Under the pieces are notes generated by a model. It was not told the origin of the DNA, did no database searches, and was given only the letters and a program-made list of their open reading frames with translations. Position numbers and translations under genes: made by a program. A DNA stretch of 64,000 nucleotides from JAQVEB01 sp028698105 (GTDB taxonomy: Bacteria > Bacteroidota > Bacteroidia > Bacteroidales > Dysgonomonadaceae), in NCBI GenBank assembly GCA_964293155.1, contig CAXYYA010000005.1:39720-103719 (forward strand). The letters are read 5' to 3'. This document shows, one piece after another, positions 8,386 to 17,409 of this stretch (the first letter of the stretch is position 1; the number at the start of each line of letters is the position of its first letter).

Positions 8386-9909
8386 ATGAGATATTTGATA
8401 ACATTTTTTATCGGTTGCGTATATTCGTTTGCGTTGAACGCCGGCATGCAGTATGATCCTGCTAAAAAGGCAAATACGTCCGGCGCGAAGGATAGTTTGA
8501 ATATATTTAACAACATCACCGATATAGAAAGCCAGTTAAAAAAAACAACGGCAGAGTTCGAGCGAAACGGGCTTTCTACCATTTCACCGGTTTTGCCCGA
8601 CACCATTGTGCCGCAACCACGGGTTAATCCGGTGCGACGCACCAATTACCTCGATTCATTGTATGCCCGCAGGGCAAACGGTACGTTAATATTGCCCGAT
8701 AATCGTTCCACGGAAAATTTATCGCGGCTTTCGCTCAGGGATACCATTATTATCAACCCTTTGTATCTTCCCGTCGTTTTCACCGGGAAAATACTCCCCG
8801 AAGATTTATCGTTTTATCCTCCGCAAACCGGTTATAAATACAAGGGATTGCTGATAGCGCCCGAAAACACGTTTGCTCCCGTACTCAGAAATATGCGATT
8901 TATTGATGATGTGCGGCGGTATTATTATGTGCATCATCCGGAGCGGATAAAAATGTCGGTCTTTAATTTCGACGGGCTGCCGCAGGTGGACACCCAAAAA
9001 GATGTTGTGGAAACGTATGATCCGTTTAAAAAGCCGATTCATGTGGAGCAAACGGTTTCGTTGCAGGCTCCCAGCGTGGAAACGGTACAAATTGAACGGA
9101 AATATTGGGTTTATTCCGGTGAACACAAGTTGCAGTTTGCCCAGAATTATTTTTCCGATAACTGGTACAAATCGGGTACCAGTAACCTGAATGTGAACAG
9201 TTACCAGGTGCTCAGGGCAAATTATAAGAAGGAAAAGGTGAAATTCGATAATACCTTCGAATGGCGTCTTTCTCTCTTCACTGCTCCCGATGATACGGTA
9301 CGCCAATACAGAATAGGCGACGACCTGATCCGCTACTACGGCAGCCTGGGGGTGGATGCTTTCCTGAAAAAATGGTCGTATTCTACGAATATGGAGGTTA
9401 AGTCGCAGATTTTTAACGGTTATCCTCCCAACAGCACAACGCTCAGATCGGCTTTCCTGTCGCCGTTGTATGTCAACGCCGGTATCGGTATGCGCTACGA
9501 ATTAGACAAGAAATCGGAGAAAGTGAGGCACCGGAGGGTGCGATGGACGTTGGATCTTGCCCCAATATCCATGAACTACCGATATGTGGGAAACAGTCAG
9601 GTTGACGTGAAACGTTACGGTATTGACGAAGGGCGCAAATCGAAATTGGAAATAGGTTCAACCATCACATCCATCCTCAAATACGATGTTACCAGATACA
9701 TCACTTGGGACTCCCGCTTCAAGTACTTTACCAGTTACAAAAACGTGATGGCCGAGTTTGAGAATTCGCTCGATATGTCGTTGAGCCAATATTTTTCCAC
9801 ACGCCTGTACGTACACATGCGTTACGATGACGGCGTGCCCATGGATCCGGAGTTCAAACATTTCCAGATCAACGAAATGATCAGTTTCGGGTTGAATTAT
9901 AAGTGGTAA
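8386..9909 (+). CDS. DUF3078-type outer-membrane protein
   Basis: 507-aa protein with a signal peptide (MRYLITFFIGCVYSFALNAG); this ATG is preferred over an upstream in-frame one at 8284 because the upstream extension overlaps the promoter box and lacks a signal. The N-terminal third is polar. The C-terminal half alternates short beta strands rich in Tyr/Trp/Phe (LQFAQNYFSDNWYKSGTSNL, VKFDNTFEWRLSLFT, YGSLGVDAFLKKWSYSTNME) and ends in FGLNYKW, as outer-membrane barrels do. The pattern matches the Bacteroidota-specific DUF3078 family as I know it. Function unknown. It is the only plus-strand gene among minus-strand neighbours and converges with fmt, whose end is 19 bp away. Confidence 0.75.
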   Translation: MRYLITFFIGCVYSFALNAGMQYDPAKKANTSGAKDSLNIFNNITDIESQLKKTTAEFERNGLSTISPVLPDTIVPQPRVNPVRRTNYLDSLYARRANGTLILPDNRSTENLSRLSLRDTIIINPLYLPVVFTGKILPEDLSFYPPQTGYKYKGLLIAPENTFAPVLRNMRFIDDVRRYYYVHHPERIKMSVFNFDGLPQVDTQKDVVETYDPFKKPIHVEQTVSLQAPSVETVQIERKYWVYSGEHKLQFAQNYFSDNWYKSGTSNLNVNSYQVLRANYKKEKVKFDNTFEWRLSLFTAPDDTVRQYRIGDDLIRYYGSLGVDAFLKKWSYSTNMEVKSQIFNGYPPNSTTLRSAFLSPLYVNAGIGMRYELDKKSEKVRHRRVRWTLDLAPISMNYRYVGNSQVDVKRYGIDEGRKSKLEIGSTITSILKYDVTRYITWDSRFKYFTSYKNVMAEFENSLDMSLSQYFSTRLYVHMRYDDGVPMDPEFKHFQINEMISFGLNYKW

Positions 9910-9928
9910 TGCCTTAACGGCGATACTT

Positions 9929-10900
9929 TTACTCGACGCGTGAGCCTGCCGTAATTGCAAATCCGTTAAGGAAGTCCTTCACGTTCATCCGTTTTTTTCC
10001 GGCGGCCTGAATATCCGATAAACGGATGTAGCCGTCGGCTACGGCAACGTCAAGATATGTTTTATTGTCGGTGGTTACGCTGCCGGGGTTTAATCCGTGC
10101 GAAGCTTTTTTCGCAGTAGCCGCAAAGATTTTCAGGTTAATCGGCTCCTCACCGGGCAGCATGAGTTCCGTCCACGCGGCAGGGTAGGGCGACAGGCCGC
10201 GAATAAAATCGTAAACCTTTTCTGCCGGCTGATCCCAGTTTATTTTGCACGTTTCCTTAAAGATTTTGGGCGCCGGCCTGAGTCCGGTTTCGGGTGCCGC
10301 AAAATCGCTTTGAGGCGTAGCCTCGATGTTACCGTTGATAACCGCATCCACGGTTTTTATGACCAACCCGGCGCCGGTTCGCATTAATTTATCGTGAACG
10401 GTTTCCGCGTTGTCTTCTTCTTCGATGCGTATTTTTTCCTGAAAAATAATTTTTCCGGTGTCTATTTCGTGCGTAAGGAAAAACGTGGTCACGCCCGTTT
10501 CTTTTTCTCCGTTGATGATGGCCCAGTTTATCGGGGCCGCGCCCCGGTATTGCGGCAGCAAAGATGCGTGCAGGTTAAACGTGCCGTAGGCGGGCATGGC
10601 CCAAACCGCTTCGGGCAGCATGCGGAAGGCCACGACGATCTGCAAGTCGGCATGGAGGTTTCGGAGTTCATCCAAAAAAGTTTCGTTTTTGAGTTTTTCG
10701 GGTTGGAGCAGGAGCAACTCGTTGTCTAACGCATATTTTTTTACGGCCGATTGTTGCATTTTATAGCCCCTTCCGGCCGGTTTATCGGGCATGGTGATCA
10801 CGCCAACGACGTTGTATCCGCCTTCCACCAACGCTTTCAGCGATTCGACGGCAAACTCCGGCGTGCCCATAAATACGATGCGTAAATCTTCTTTCTTCAT
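9929..10900 (-). CDS. fmt: Methionyl-tRNA formyltransferase
   Basis: Formylates initiator Met-tRNA using 10-formyl-tetrahydrofolate (323 aa). The start at 10900 (MKKEDLRIVFMGTPEFAVES) is the family start; 22 upstream in-frame codons are not conserved-looking. Diagnostic stretches are FNLHASLLPQYRGAAPINWA (folate site HASLLPxYRG), TGVTTFFLTHEIDTGKII (with the catalytic-site Asp), and the C-terminal tRNA-binding domain with RGLSPYPAAWTEL. It sits 75 bp downstream of the chloride-channel gene on the same strand. The gap contains a weak 14-bp repeat (acccgtactccgca-like). Confidence 0.95.
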   Translation of the reverse strand: MKKEDLRIVFMGTPEFAVESLKALVEGGYNVVGVITMPDKPAGRGYKMQQSAVKKYALDNELLLLQPEKLKNETFLDELRNLHADLQIVVAFRMLPEAVWAMPAYGTFNLHASLLPQYRGAAPINWAIINGEKETGVTTFFLTHEIDTGKIIFQEKIRIEEEDNAETVHDKLMRTGAGLVIKTVDAVINGNIEATPQSDFAAPETGLRPAPKIFKETCKINWDQPAEKVYDFIRGLSPYPAAWTELMLPGEEPINLKIFAATAKKASHGLNPGSVTTDNKTYLDVAVADGYIRLSDIQAAGKKRMNVKDFLNGFAITAGSRVE

Positions 10901-10975
10901 TTTCTTTCGATGTCTTTTTGTTAACGGATAGAACTGTAACCGTACCTCACAACCCGTACTCCGCAACCCGAAATT

Positions 10976-12766
10976 CTAATCGTCCAATTCCGAATAATTC
11001 TCCACCAGCACTTCACGATAGGCGTTAAATACCGTAGATTGCGAGATGATCCCCATGTAAACCCTGTTATCGTCAACTACGGGAAGGTTCCACGCTTTGG
11101 TGTCTTCGAAAATATGCATCACTTTTTCCATCGGCATGTTGATGTTGATCCGTGCCGGCGGGCCCACCATGAACTTTTCTACCTTGAAGCGTTCGTATAA
11201 TTCGGGGCGAAAAATAATGTTCCGGATATCGTTCAGCAAGACCAAGCCCTGCAAAATTCCTTTGTCGTTTACCACAGGAAAGATATTTCGGTTGGAGTTC
11301 GAGATCACTTTCACCATATCGCCGAGGCTCATTTCGGGTTTCACCACCGGGATATCGGTTTCCAGAATATCTTCCACTTTCAGGAACGTAAGCACGGCTT
11401 TGTCTTTGTGATGCGTGATGAGTTCGCCTTTCTGCGCCAGTCGCATGGAGTAAATGTTGTGCTTCTCGAAAATCATGATGGTCGCGTACGATATGGTAGA
11501 AACGATCATCAACGGCAAAAAAAGCTCGTATCCGCCCGTGAGCTCCGCGATAAGGAATGTTCCCGTGAGGGGTGCGTGCATCACGCCGGCCATTACGCCG
11601 GCCATGCCCATGAGCGCGAAGTTTTCCTGCGGAAGATAGGTGGTGTAGCCCATTTCGTTCAGCGAATAGGAAAAAACGAATCCTACGATACAGCCGAGGA
11701 AAAGCGTGGGAGCAAAAACGCCTCCGGCGCCGCCTCCGCCGTTGGTGGCGCTTGTGGCAAAAATCTTGAAAGACACGATCAACGAAAGGAAGATCACAAT
11801 TCCCCAACGGGAGTGCAAGTTGTAAAAGAAACTGCCGTTCAACATTTCTTTATAGGCATCGCCCCCTGCCAGCAAGGTTTCGATGGAATTATATCCTTCG
11901 CCGTAGAGTGGCGGAAAAACAAAGATCAGTAAGCTCAGCGTGATGCTCCCAAGCGCGTATCGTTGCCACAGTTTCATTTTCCGGTATTTGCTTTCGTTCC
12001 ACATCATCACGCGCGAAACGTACAGGGAGATAAACCCGCAAATGATCCCCAGCAGAATGACAAACGGAATGCGGTTCAGCGTGAACTGCTCCACTTGCGA
12101 AAAGGCAAACATGGCATCTGATCCCGTAAGGAAATATGAAACCGTAGTGGCCGTCACGGAGGTGATGAGCAGCGGAAGGATTGACGACAGCGTAAGATCG
12201 AGCAACAACACCTCGATCACAAAAAGAATGCCCGCAATGGGCGCCTTAAAGATGCCCGCGATGGCGCCCGCTGCGCCACAACCCACGAGCAGCATGAGAT
12301 TTCGCTGGTCGAGTTTGAAAAATCGTCCCAGGTTCGACCCGATGGCGGAGCCTGTAAGCACGATGGGCGACTCGGCCCCAACCGATCCGCCAAACCCGAT
12401 GGTAAGAGAACTCGCCACCACAGAGGTGTACATGTTATGCGGTTTTATCCGGCTTTTGCGTTGCGAAATGGCGTACAGAATTTTTGTCACCCCGTGGCTG
12501 ATATCGTCTTTCACGATAAATTTCACGTACAACAATGTGAGCAAGAGACCTACGGCCGGATACAACAGGTAAAGGTAGTTGGCATTGGTTTGGCTGAAAC
12601 TTTCCGTGAGAACCGTGTGCAGGAAATGGATGGATGTTTTGATGACGTACGACGCCAGCGCGGCGCCAATACCCACCAACAGGCACACGAACAACACAAA
12701 ATGCCGCTCTTTGATGTGCGTGCTGCGCCATAACAGAAATTTATCGTACCAATTTTTAACGAACAT
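10976..12766 (-). CDS. CLC-family chloride channel/transporter with C-terminal CBS pair
   Basis: 596-aa CLC protein. About ten membrane helices occupy residues 20-440. The anion-pathway motif around the gating glutamate is GFGGSVGAESPIVLTGSAIG (GxxxExP rather than GREGP), followed by GCGAAGAIAGIFKAPIAGIL and the second selectivity motif GGGGAGGVFAPTLFLG. Two CBS domains follow from about 465 (VEDILETDIPVVKPEMSLGD and KFMVGPPARININMPMEKVM), which in this family bind nucleotides and gate transport. Whether it works as a channel or a H+/Cl- or F- exchanger is not readable. It begins 9 bp after the tsaC stop. Confidence 0.9.
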   Translation of the reverse strand: MFVKNWYDKFLLWRSTHIKERHFVLFVCLLVGIGAALASYVIKTSIHFLHTVLTESFSQTNANYLYLLYPAVGLLLTLLYVKFIVKDDISHGVTKILYAISQRKSRIKPHNMYTSVVASSLTIGFGGSVGAESPIVLTGSAIGSNLGRFFKLDQRNLMLLVGCGAAGAIAGIFKAPIAGILFVIEVLLLDLTLSSILPLLITSVTATTVSYFLTGSDAMFAFSQVEQFTLNRIPFVILLGIICGFISLYVSRVMMWNESKYRKMKLWQRYALGSITLSLLIFVFPPLYGEGYNSIETLLAGGDAYKEMLNGSFFYNLHSRWGIVIFLSLIVSFKIFATSATNGGGGAGGVFAPTLFLGCIVGFVFSYSLNEMGYTTYLPQENFALMGMAGVMAGVMHAPLTGTFLIAELTGGYELFLPLMIVSTISYATIMIFEKHNIYSMRLAQKGELITHHKDKAVLTFLKVEDILETDIPVVKPEMSLGDMVKVISNSNRNIFPVVNDKGILQGLVLLNDIRNIIFRPELYERFKVEKFMVGPPARININMPMEKVMHIFEDTKAWNLPVVDDNRVYMGIISQSTVFNAYREVLVENYSELDD

Positions 12767-12775
12767 GTGTCCTGT

Positions 12776-13339
12776 TTATTTGCGGATGATTTGAATGGTT
12801 CCGTTCCTCGCCAGTTTTACGATCCCCGAAGGAGTCGCCTTTTTTTGCTCTTTCTGATGATACGCGACCACGTAATCCACTGCTTTTTTGATTTCCGCAG
12901 TTATTTCTTTGAACGTAGCCGGCGACGGCTCGCCGCTCACGTTTGCCGATGTGGAAACGATGGGTTTGCGAAACTGCCGGCACAGTTCCATCGAAAAAGC
13001 TTCGCTTGTGATGCGGATGCCGATACTCCCGTCCTCGGCAACGAGGTTGGAAGCCAGGTTTTTAGCGCCCTCGTAGATGATGGTGAGCGGTTTCTCCGAA
13101 AGGTCAATTAAATCCCACGCGATATCGGGAACGTCTTGCACGTAGGCCTGCAGCTTTGCAGGATTATCAAGCAAAACCAGCATGGATTTGCTGTCGCTGC
13201 GTTGTTTTATCGCGTAAACGCGCTGCACGGCCGTTTCGTTGGTCGCGTCGCACCCAATTCCCCATATCGTATCGGTGGGATAAAGAATAATTCCGCCGTT
13301 TCTGAGTACTTCACATGCTTTCTTTATATCTTCTTGCAT
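12776..13339 (-). CDS. tsaC: Threonylcarbamoyl-AMP synthase (Sua5/YrdC/YwlC family)
   Basis: Makes L-threonylcarbamoyl-adenylate from threonine, bicarbonate and ATP, the first step of t6A37 tRNA modification (187 aa, single YrdC domain without the Sua5 C-terminal domain). Signatures: GGIILYPTDTIWGIGCDAT, VYAIKQRSDSKSMLVLLD, LTIIYEG, GSIGIRITSEAFSMELCR and PIVSTSANVSGEPSPATF. The C-terminus ATPSGIVKLARNGTIQIIRK matches the family end. It is followed 9 bp later by the CLC gene. Confidence 0.92.
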   Translation of the reverse strand: MQEDIKKACEVLRNGGIILYPTDTIWGIGCDATNETAVQRVYAIKQRSDSKSMLVLLDNPAKLQAYVQDVPDIAWDLIDLSEKPLTIIYEGAKNLASNLVAEDGSIGIRITSEAFSMELCRQFRKPIVSTSANVSGEPSPATFKEITAEIKKAVDYVVAYHQKEQKKATPSGIVKLARNGTIQIIRK

Positions 13340-13354
13340 TTTCTTTTAATGATC

Positions 13355-13425
13355 AGACAAATAGACAAATAGACAAATAGACAATAGACAATAGACAATA
13401 GACAATAGACAAATAGACAATAGAC
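13355..13425. repeat. 7/8-bp tandem repeat (AGACAAAT / AGACAAT), about 9 copies
   Basis: Directly repeated agacaaat and agacaat units lie immediately upstream of the tsaC start, in the 140-bp gap behind the acetyltransferase gene. Unit length alternates 8 and 7, a pattern prone to slippage. The rest of the gap is the dispersed element at 13429-13482. Confidence 0.85.
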
Positions 13426-13428
13426 TCT

Positions 13429-13482
13429 AAACGTCAAACCTCAAATTGGAGCGTAGCGGAAATCCCGCTCCGCGGGACGTCA
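13429..13482. repeat. Dispersed ACRTCAA/GC-hairpin element, copy 1
   Basis: Heptamers acgtcaa and acctcaa, then a conserved block ggagcgtagcggaaa, then the hairpin TCCCGC-TCC-GCGGGA (13463-13477) and a last cgtcaaa. Near-identical blocks occur at 29536-29609 and 33618-33702. This copy abuts the stop codon of the acetyltransferase gene (13480-13482), so in the minus direction it is its immediate 3' structure; no T-run follows, so a normal terminator is not evident. Confidence 0.8.
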
Positions 13483-14007
13483 AATCCCAAACTTCTGCAT
13501 CACAACCACATCGCGATAATTTTTCCCCGACGAAAGCCATTCGTTAAGTGTGGCGGTGCGGCGAAAACCTGCTTTCGCAAAAAGTTTCACGCTGCCGGCG
13601 TTTTCTTCGGGAACGAAGGCGTACAACTGGTGCAGTTTCAGAAAACCGAACGCATATTCCTCGAGCAACGCAAGCGCCGAAACGCCGTAACCTTTCTGCT
13701 GGTGATCGGTGTCAATTAAAATTCCCACACCGGCTTTGCCGTTAAAGGCATCGAAATCGTACAAATCAACCGTTCCGACACACACGCCGTCCGTTTTGCG
13801 GACGACCATCAGGCGCAATTGCTTCGTGTGGTAAATGTCCTGCTGCGCATCAATAATATATTGCCGCAGGGCAAAGCGCGAAAACGGCGCCATGCCGGCT
13901 CCGAATTTCCAAAGCTCCGTGTCGTTTTCCCAACGGTACAACAATTCCAGATCGTCGGGTTCGAGGGCGCGGAGCAGGATCGTATCGTTTTCGAGCAGTT
14001 TAGTCAT
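13480..14007 (-). CDS. GNAT-family N-acetyltransferase
   Basis: 175-aa GCN5-related acetyltransferase using acetyl-CoA. It opens MTKLLENDTILLRALEPDDL, the typical beta1/alpha1 start (I-x-LRAxExxDL) of RimJ/RimL/SpeG-like enzymes. The central strand is VCVGTVDLYDFD, motif A is VGILIDTDHQQKGYGVSALA (Q-x-K/R-G-Y-G pyrophosphate loop), and LYAFVPEENAGSVKLFAKAG gives the N-x-x-S-x-x-L-x-x-x-x-G motif B. The substrate could be a protein N-terminus, a polyamine or an antibiotic. Its start overlaps the end of the membrane-protein gene by 8 bp. Confidence 0.88.
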   Translation of the reverse strand: MTKLLENDTILLRALEPDDLELLYRWENDTELWKFGAGMAPFSRFALRQYIIDAQQDIYHTKQLRLMVVRKTDGVCVGTVDLYDFDAFNGKAGVGILIDTDHQQKGYGVSALALLEEYAFGFLKLHQLYAFVPEENAGSVKLFAKAGFRRTATLNEWLSSGKNYRDVVVMQKFGI

Positions 14008-14452
14008 CGGTTTCCTCCACAGGGATTAATTTTCTTAATTCCGGCTCCGCCGGTTTGCAAAACAAAAACGCGATCAACAGGATCACCGTGAGCCACAGAT
14101 AATTTTTGTTATACGAAATCGCGTACAAGGCAATGTTCCCGGCCGTGACAAAAAATAACCATAGTAACCGCACGTAAAAAGCTTTTTTGTAGCGATTTAC
14201 GGCTTCACCGGCGTTTCCAGGTTCCGGTTTTTTGTGCAGCAACATGGAAAAAGCTTTCAGTGCGAGCGGTATGGACGCAATGGTGATGATCAGCGTATAT
14301 TGATTTGCGGCCAGGCTTAACTCCCGCGCAGTTTCTTTGAGATGAAACACATTGAGGAGCATAAGTGCAAAAGCGGCAATTAAGACGATAAAACTCAGGT
14401 AAAATACGTTGCGCAACGATTTTATTGTGCTGTTTTCGATGGAGGATGCCAT
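14000..14452 (-). CDS. Small integral membrane protein of unknown function
   Basis: 150 aa with four evident hydrophobic segments (about 17-34, 47-64, 91-110, 113-130), e.g. NVFYLSFIVLIAAFALMLLN and YLWLTVILLIAFLFC. No catalytic motif is recognised. The start codon overlaps the recR stop codon (TAATG) and the end overlaps the acetyltransferase start by 8 bp, so the three form a tightly coupled unit. A role linked to recR is not implied by the overlap alone. Confidence 0.75.
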   Translation of the reverse strand: MASSIENSTIKSLRNVFYLSFIVLIAAFALMLLNVFHLKETARELSLAANQYTLIITIASIPLALKAFSMLLHKKPEPGNAGEAVNRYKKAFYVRLLWLFFVTAGNIALYAISYNKNYLWLTVILLIAFLFCKPAEPELRKLIPVEETDD

Positions 14453-15084
14453 TATTTGGATACGGTTTTATATGATTCGTCAAACGGCGTGCGATTAATA
14501 ATCGAACGGCCGAGCGTAATTTCATCGGCATACTCAATTTCATCGCCAATGGCGACTCCGCGCGCGATAATACTCACTTTCACGTTATACGGCTGAAGCT
14601 TGCGGTAAATGTAAAAGTTGGTGGTATCGCCTTCCATTGTCGCGCTTAGCGCGAGGATAACCTCCGTTACTTCGCCGCTTTTTACCCTGTCCACCAGGCT
14701 GCTAATTTCGATATCCGACGGGCCGATACCGTCAATCGGCGAAATAATTCCGCCCAACACGTGATACAATCCCCTGAATTGCACGGTGTTCTCAATCGCC
14801 ATCACCTCTTTTATATTTTCCACAACACACACGGTTGAAGCGTCGCGCGATTTATCGGAACAAATGGCGCAAACTTCGCTGTCGGATATGTTATGGCAGC
14901 ACGAGCAATACTTTACATCGTGTTTTAACGTGGCTATCGCCGAGGCAAAATTCTCCACGCTCACATCATCTTGCCTGAGCAAATGTAAAACAAGCCGGAG
15001 AGCCGTTTTTCGGCCAATACCGGGAAGTTTTGCAAATTCGTTTACGGCATTTTCAAGTAAATACGAGGGGTAGTGCGAGCTCAT
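14452..15084 (-). CDS. recR: Recombination protein RecR
   Basis: Part of the RecFOR pathway that loads RecA on gapped DNA (210 aa). The helix-hairpin-helix is at the N-terminus (EFAKLPGIGRKTALRLVLHL), followed by the C4 zinc finger CSCCHNISDSEVCAIC and the Toprim domain with VCVVENIKEVMAIE and ALSATMEGDTTNFYI. The C-terminus has RGVAIGDEIEYADEITLGRS, the Walker-B-like conserved end. It is the first gene of the recR-membrane protein-acetyltransferase unit and is divergent from serC. Confidence 0.95.
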   Translation of the reverse strand: MSSHYPSYLLENAVNEFAKLPGIGRKTALRLVLHLLRQDDVSVENFASAIATLKHDVKYCSCCHNISDSEVCAICSDKSRDASTVCVVENIKEVMAIENTVQFRGLYHVLGGIISPIDGIGPSDIEISSLVDRVKSGEVTEVILALSATMEGDTTNFYIYRKLQPYNVKVSIIARGVAIGDEIEYADEITLGRSIINRTPFDESYKTVSK

Positions 15085-15217
15085 TTACAACGTTTATCTT
15101 ATGGTTGCGCAAAGATACTACGATTCGTTCGATTGCACAAATCTCTTTCCGAAGCGGAATAAAGAAATTATTCCGTAAATTTTTCCGTTATCGTTTAGCC
15201 CTTAACAAATAAATTCG

Positions 15218-15225
15218 TAGCTTTG
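15218..15225 (+). promoter_or_regulatory. Promoter of serC-serA (-7 box TAGCTTTG)
   Basis: TAGCTTTG matches TAnnTTTG. A -33-like TTTAG at 15194-15198 is 19 bp upstream, the expected Bacteroidota spacing. The serC ATG is 69 bp downstream. Confidence 0.6.
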
Positions 15226-15294
15226 CCGTTGGAAAATCGGGTGTATTTTCTAAACCACGTAACCTTATAAAACATTAATTAAAAAAGTTATTTT

Positions 15295-16362
15295 ATGAAA
15301 ACGTATAATTTTAGTGCAGGCCCTTCAATTTTGCCGCAACAAACGATTGAGAATACGGCGAAAGCGATCCAAAGTTTTACCCAGGGGGGACTTTCCCTCA
15401 TGGAGATCAGTCACCGCTCAAAGGAATTTCAAGCTGTGATTGATGAAGCGCAAGCGTTATTCAAGGAGCTTTTGCAAATTCCGGACGGTTATCATGTATT
15501 GTTCCTGGGAGGTGGCGCGAGTTTGCAATTCTGCATGGTTCCTTACAACCTGATGGAGAAAAAATCGGCTTATCTCAACACCGGTACGTGGGCCGGCAAA
15601 GCATTCAAAGAAGCCAAGCTGTTTGGCGATGCTGTTGAAGTTGCCTCGTCGAAAGACACCATATTCAATTACATTCCGAAAGATTATGTCATCCCGGCGG
15701 ATGCCGATTACTTCCATATCACCACAAACAACACCATTTACGGAACCGAGATCCGTAAGGATATTGACAGCCCGGTACCGCTGGTGGCCGATATGTCGTC
15801 CGATATATTTTCGCGTCCCCTGGACGTATCGAAATACGCGTTAATCTATGGCGGCGCGCAGAAAAACCTGGCTCCGGCCGGCGTAACGTTCGTTATCGTG
15901 AAAGAAGATGTTTTGGGCAAAGTTACGCGCACGATACCTACCATGTTGAACTACAAAACACATATCGAAAACGGTTCGATGTTCAACACACCGCCTGTTG
16001 TACCCATCTATGCCGCGATGGAAACCTTGCGCTGGTTAAAATCGCTCGGCGGTTTGGAAGTGATGGAGAAGATGAACATCGAAAAAGCCGGCATTCTCTA
16101 CGATGCAATTGACAGCAGCAGGATATTCACCGGAACGGCAAAAGAAGAAGACCGCTCCATCATGAACGTTTGTTTTGTGATGAAAGAAGAATACAAAGAT
16201 TTGGAAGCCGAATTTCAGAAATTTGCATCGGAGAGAGGCATGTCGGGGATCAAAGGACACCGCTCCATTGGTGGTTTCCGCGCTTCTATTTACAATGCGA
16301 TGCCGAAAGAAGGCGTACAGGCGCTGATTGATTGCATGCAGGAATTCGAAAAATCAAAATAA
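15295..16362 (+). CDS. serC: Phosphoserine aminotransferase
   Basis: Converts 3-phosphohydroxypyruvate and glutamate to phosphoserine and 2-oxoglutarate using PLP (355 aa, standard length). It opens MKTYNFSAGPSILPQQTIEN, followed by SLMEISHRSKEF, the cofactor-phosphate loop FLGGGASLQFCMVPYNL and the PLP lysine in LIYGGAQKNLAPAG. The C-terminal substrate loop is GIKGHRSIGGFRASIYNAMP. It is followed 12 bp later by the D-3-phosphoglycerate dehydrogenase gene, forming a serine-biosynthesis operon with a terminator after the second gene. Confidence 0.96.
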   Translation: MKTYNFSAGPSILPQQTIENTAKAIQSFTQGGLSLMEISHRSKEFQAVIDEAQALFKELLQIPDGYHVLFLGGGASLQFCMVPYNLMEKKSAYLNTGTWAGKAFKEAKLFGDAVEVASSKDTIFNYIPKDYVIPADADYFHITTNNTIYGTEIRKDIDSPVPLVADMSSDIFSRPLDVSKYALIYGGAQKNLAPAGVTFVIVKEDVLGKVTRTIPTMLNYKTHIENGSMFNTPPVVPIYAAMETLRWLKSLGGLEVMEKMNIEKAGILYDAIDSSRIFTGTAKEEDRSIMNVCFVMKEEYKDLEAEFQKFASERGMSGIKGHRSIGGFRASIYNAMPKEGVQALIDCMQEFEKSK

Positions 16363-16374
16363 AACAGAGTTGGG

Positions 16375-17307
16375 ATGAAAGTTCTTATTGTTACAGAAAA
16401 ACCGTTTGCTCCGCAGGCGGTGCAGGAAATAGAAAATATTATTGAGAATGCCGGACATACGTTTGGCAAGTTGGAGAAATATACCGATAAATCGCAATTG
16501 ACGGATGCCGTTAAGGATGCCGATGCCATTATTATCCGCAGCGACATTATAGATAAAGAAGTGATGGATGCCGCACCGAAACTGAAAGTTATCGTGCGTG
16601 CAGGCGCGGGTTACGATAATGTGGACCTGGATGCCGCAACTCAAAAAGACATTTGCGTGATGAACACGCCCGGACAAAACGCCAATGCGGTAGCCGAACT
16701 CGTCTTCGGGATGCTGTTGTATGTGCAACGGAACCATTTCGACGGCACTACGGGCAACGAATTGAAAAACAACCGTCTCGGTTTGTATGCTTTCGGAAAT
16801 GTAGCAAAAATGGTTGCGCGTATCGCGCGCGGCTTTGGTATGCCCATTTACGCCTATTCGCCCATTCTCACGCACGACGATCTACGCAAGGAAGGCGAGT
16901 ACGGCGTTATCTCGGTTTACAGCGCTGAAGAGTTGTTTGAAAACAGCGATATCATTTCACTCCACATGCCGCTGTTGGAAGAAACGGAGAAATGCGTTAA
17001 TTACAACTTGTTGTCGCGGATGCCCAATCCGGCTATCGTGATAAATTCGGCACGTAAAGAAGTTATCAATGAAGACGATATGATGCGCATCATGGAAGAA
17101 CGCCCCAAATTTAAGTACATTACCGATATTAAGGCCGACAGGCACGATGAATTCGTCGCCAAATTCCCCGATCGCTATTTCACCACGCCTAAGAAAGCGG
17201 GAGCACAAACTTCCGAAGCGAATGTGAACGCCGGATTAGCCGCAGCGCGTCAGGTTGTGGCTTTTCTGAAAAGCGGCGACGACCGTTTCAGGGTGAATCC
17301 AAAATAG
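16375..17307 (+). CDS. serA: D-3-phosphoglycerate dehydrogenase-type 2-hydroxyacid dehydrogenase
   Basis: NAD-dependent oxidoreductase of the D-isomer 2-hydroxyacid family (310 aa), placed by its neighbour serC as the first enzyme of serine synthesis. The catalytic domain has IIRSDIIDKEVMDAAPKLKV, RAGAGYDNVDLDAAT and NTPGQNANAVAELVFGM; the Rossmann loop is GLYAFGNVAKMVARIARGFG. There is no C-terminal ACT domain, so serine feedback of the E. coli kind is not expected. Odd point: where the family normally has the catalytic His in a HxGAxT motif this protein reads TPKKAGAQTSEANVNAG, with Lys/Ala instead. A similar KK-x-GAQT variant is, as far as I recall, usual for Bacteroidota members. Confidence 0.88.
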   Translation: MKVLIVTEKPFAPQAVQEIENIIENAGHTFGKLEKYTDKSQLTDAVKDADAIIIRSDIIDKEVMDAAPKLKVIVRAGAGYDNVDLDAATQKDICVMNTPGQNANAVAELVFGMLLYVQRNHFDGTTGNELKNNRLGLYAFGNVAKMVARIARGFGMPIYAYSPILTHDDLRKEGEYGVISVYSAEELFENSDIISLHMPLLEETEKCVNYNLLSRMPNPAIVINSARKEVINEDDMMRIMEERPKFKYITDIKADRHDEFVAKFPDRYFTTPKKAGAQTSEANVNAGLAAARQVVAFLKSGDDRFRVNPK

Positions 17308-17334
17308 TTTTTTTTAAACTTTACATAACAGATA

Positions 17335-17378
17335 GAAATCCCGGGAACCGGAAACGGTTTTCGGGATTTTTGTTTTTT
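17335..17378 (+). terminator. Rho-independent terminator after serA
   Basis: AAATCCCG ... CGGGATTT stem with an inner ACCG-GAAA-CGGT stem, followed by ttgttttttt. It lies 28 bp after the serA stop. Confidence 0.8.
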
Positions 17379-17409
17379 TAACGCAAAATAAATACGAAAA
17401 AGTTTTCAG

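Noticed and set aside
9912..9971. CCTTAACGG ... CCGTTAAGG inverted repeat between the DUF3078 and fmt genes as a terminator
   Set aside because: The loop is over 40 bases and most of the repeat lies inside the fmt coding end; no T-run. Not called.
12435..12731. Frames antisense to the CLC channel gene
   Set aside because: Shadow frames of a well-supported 596-aa gene.
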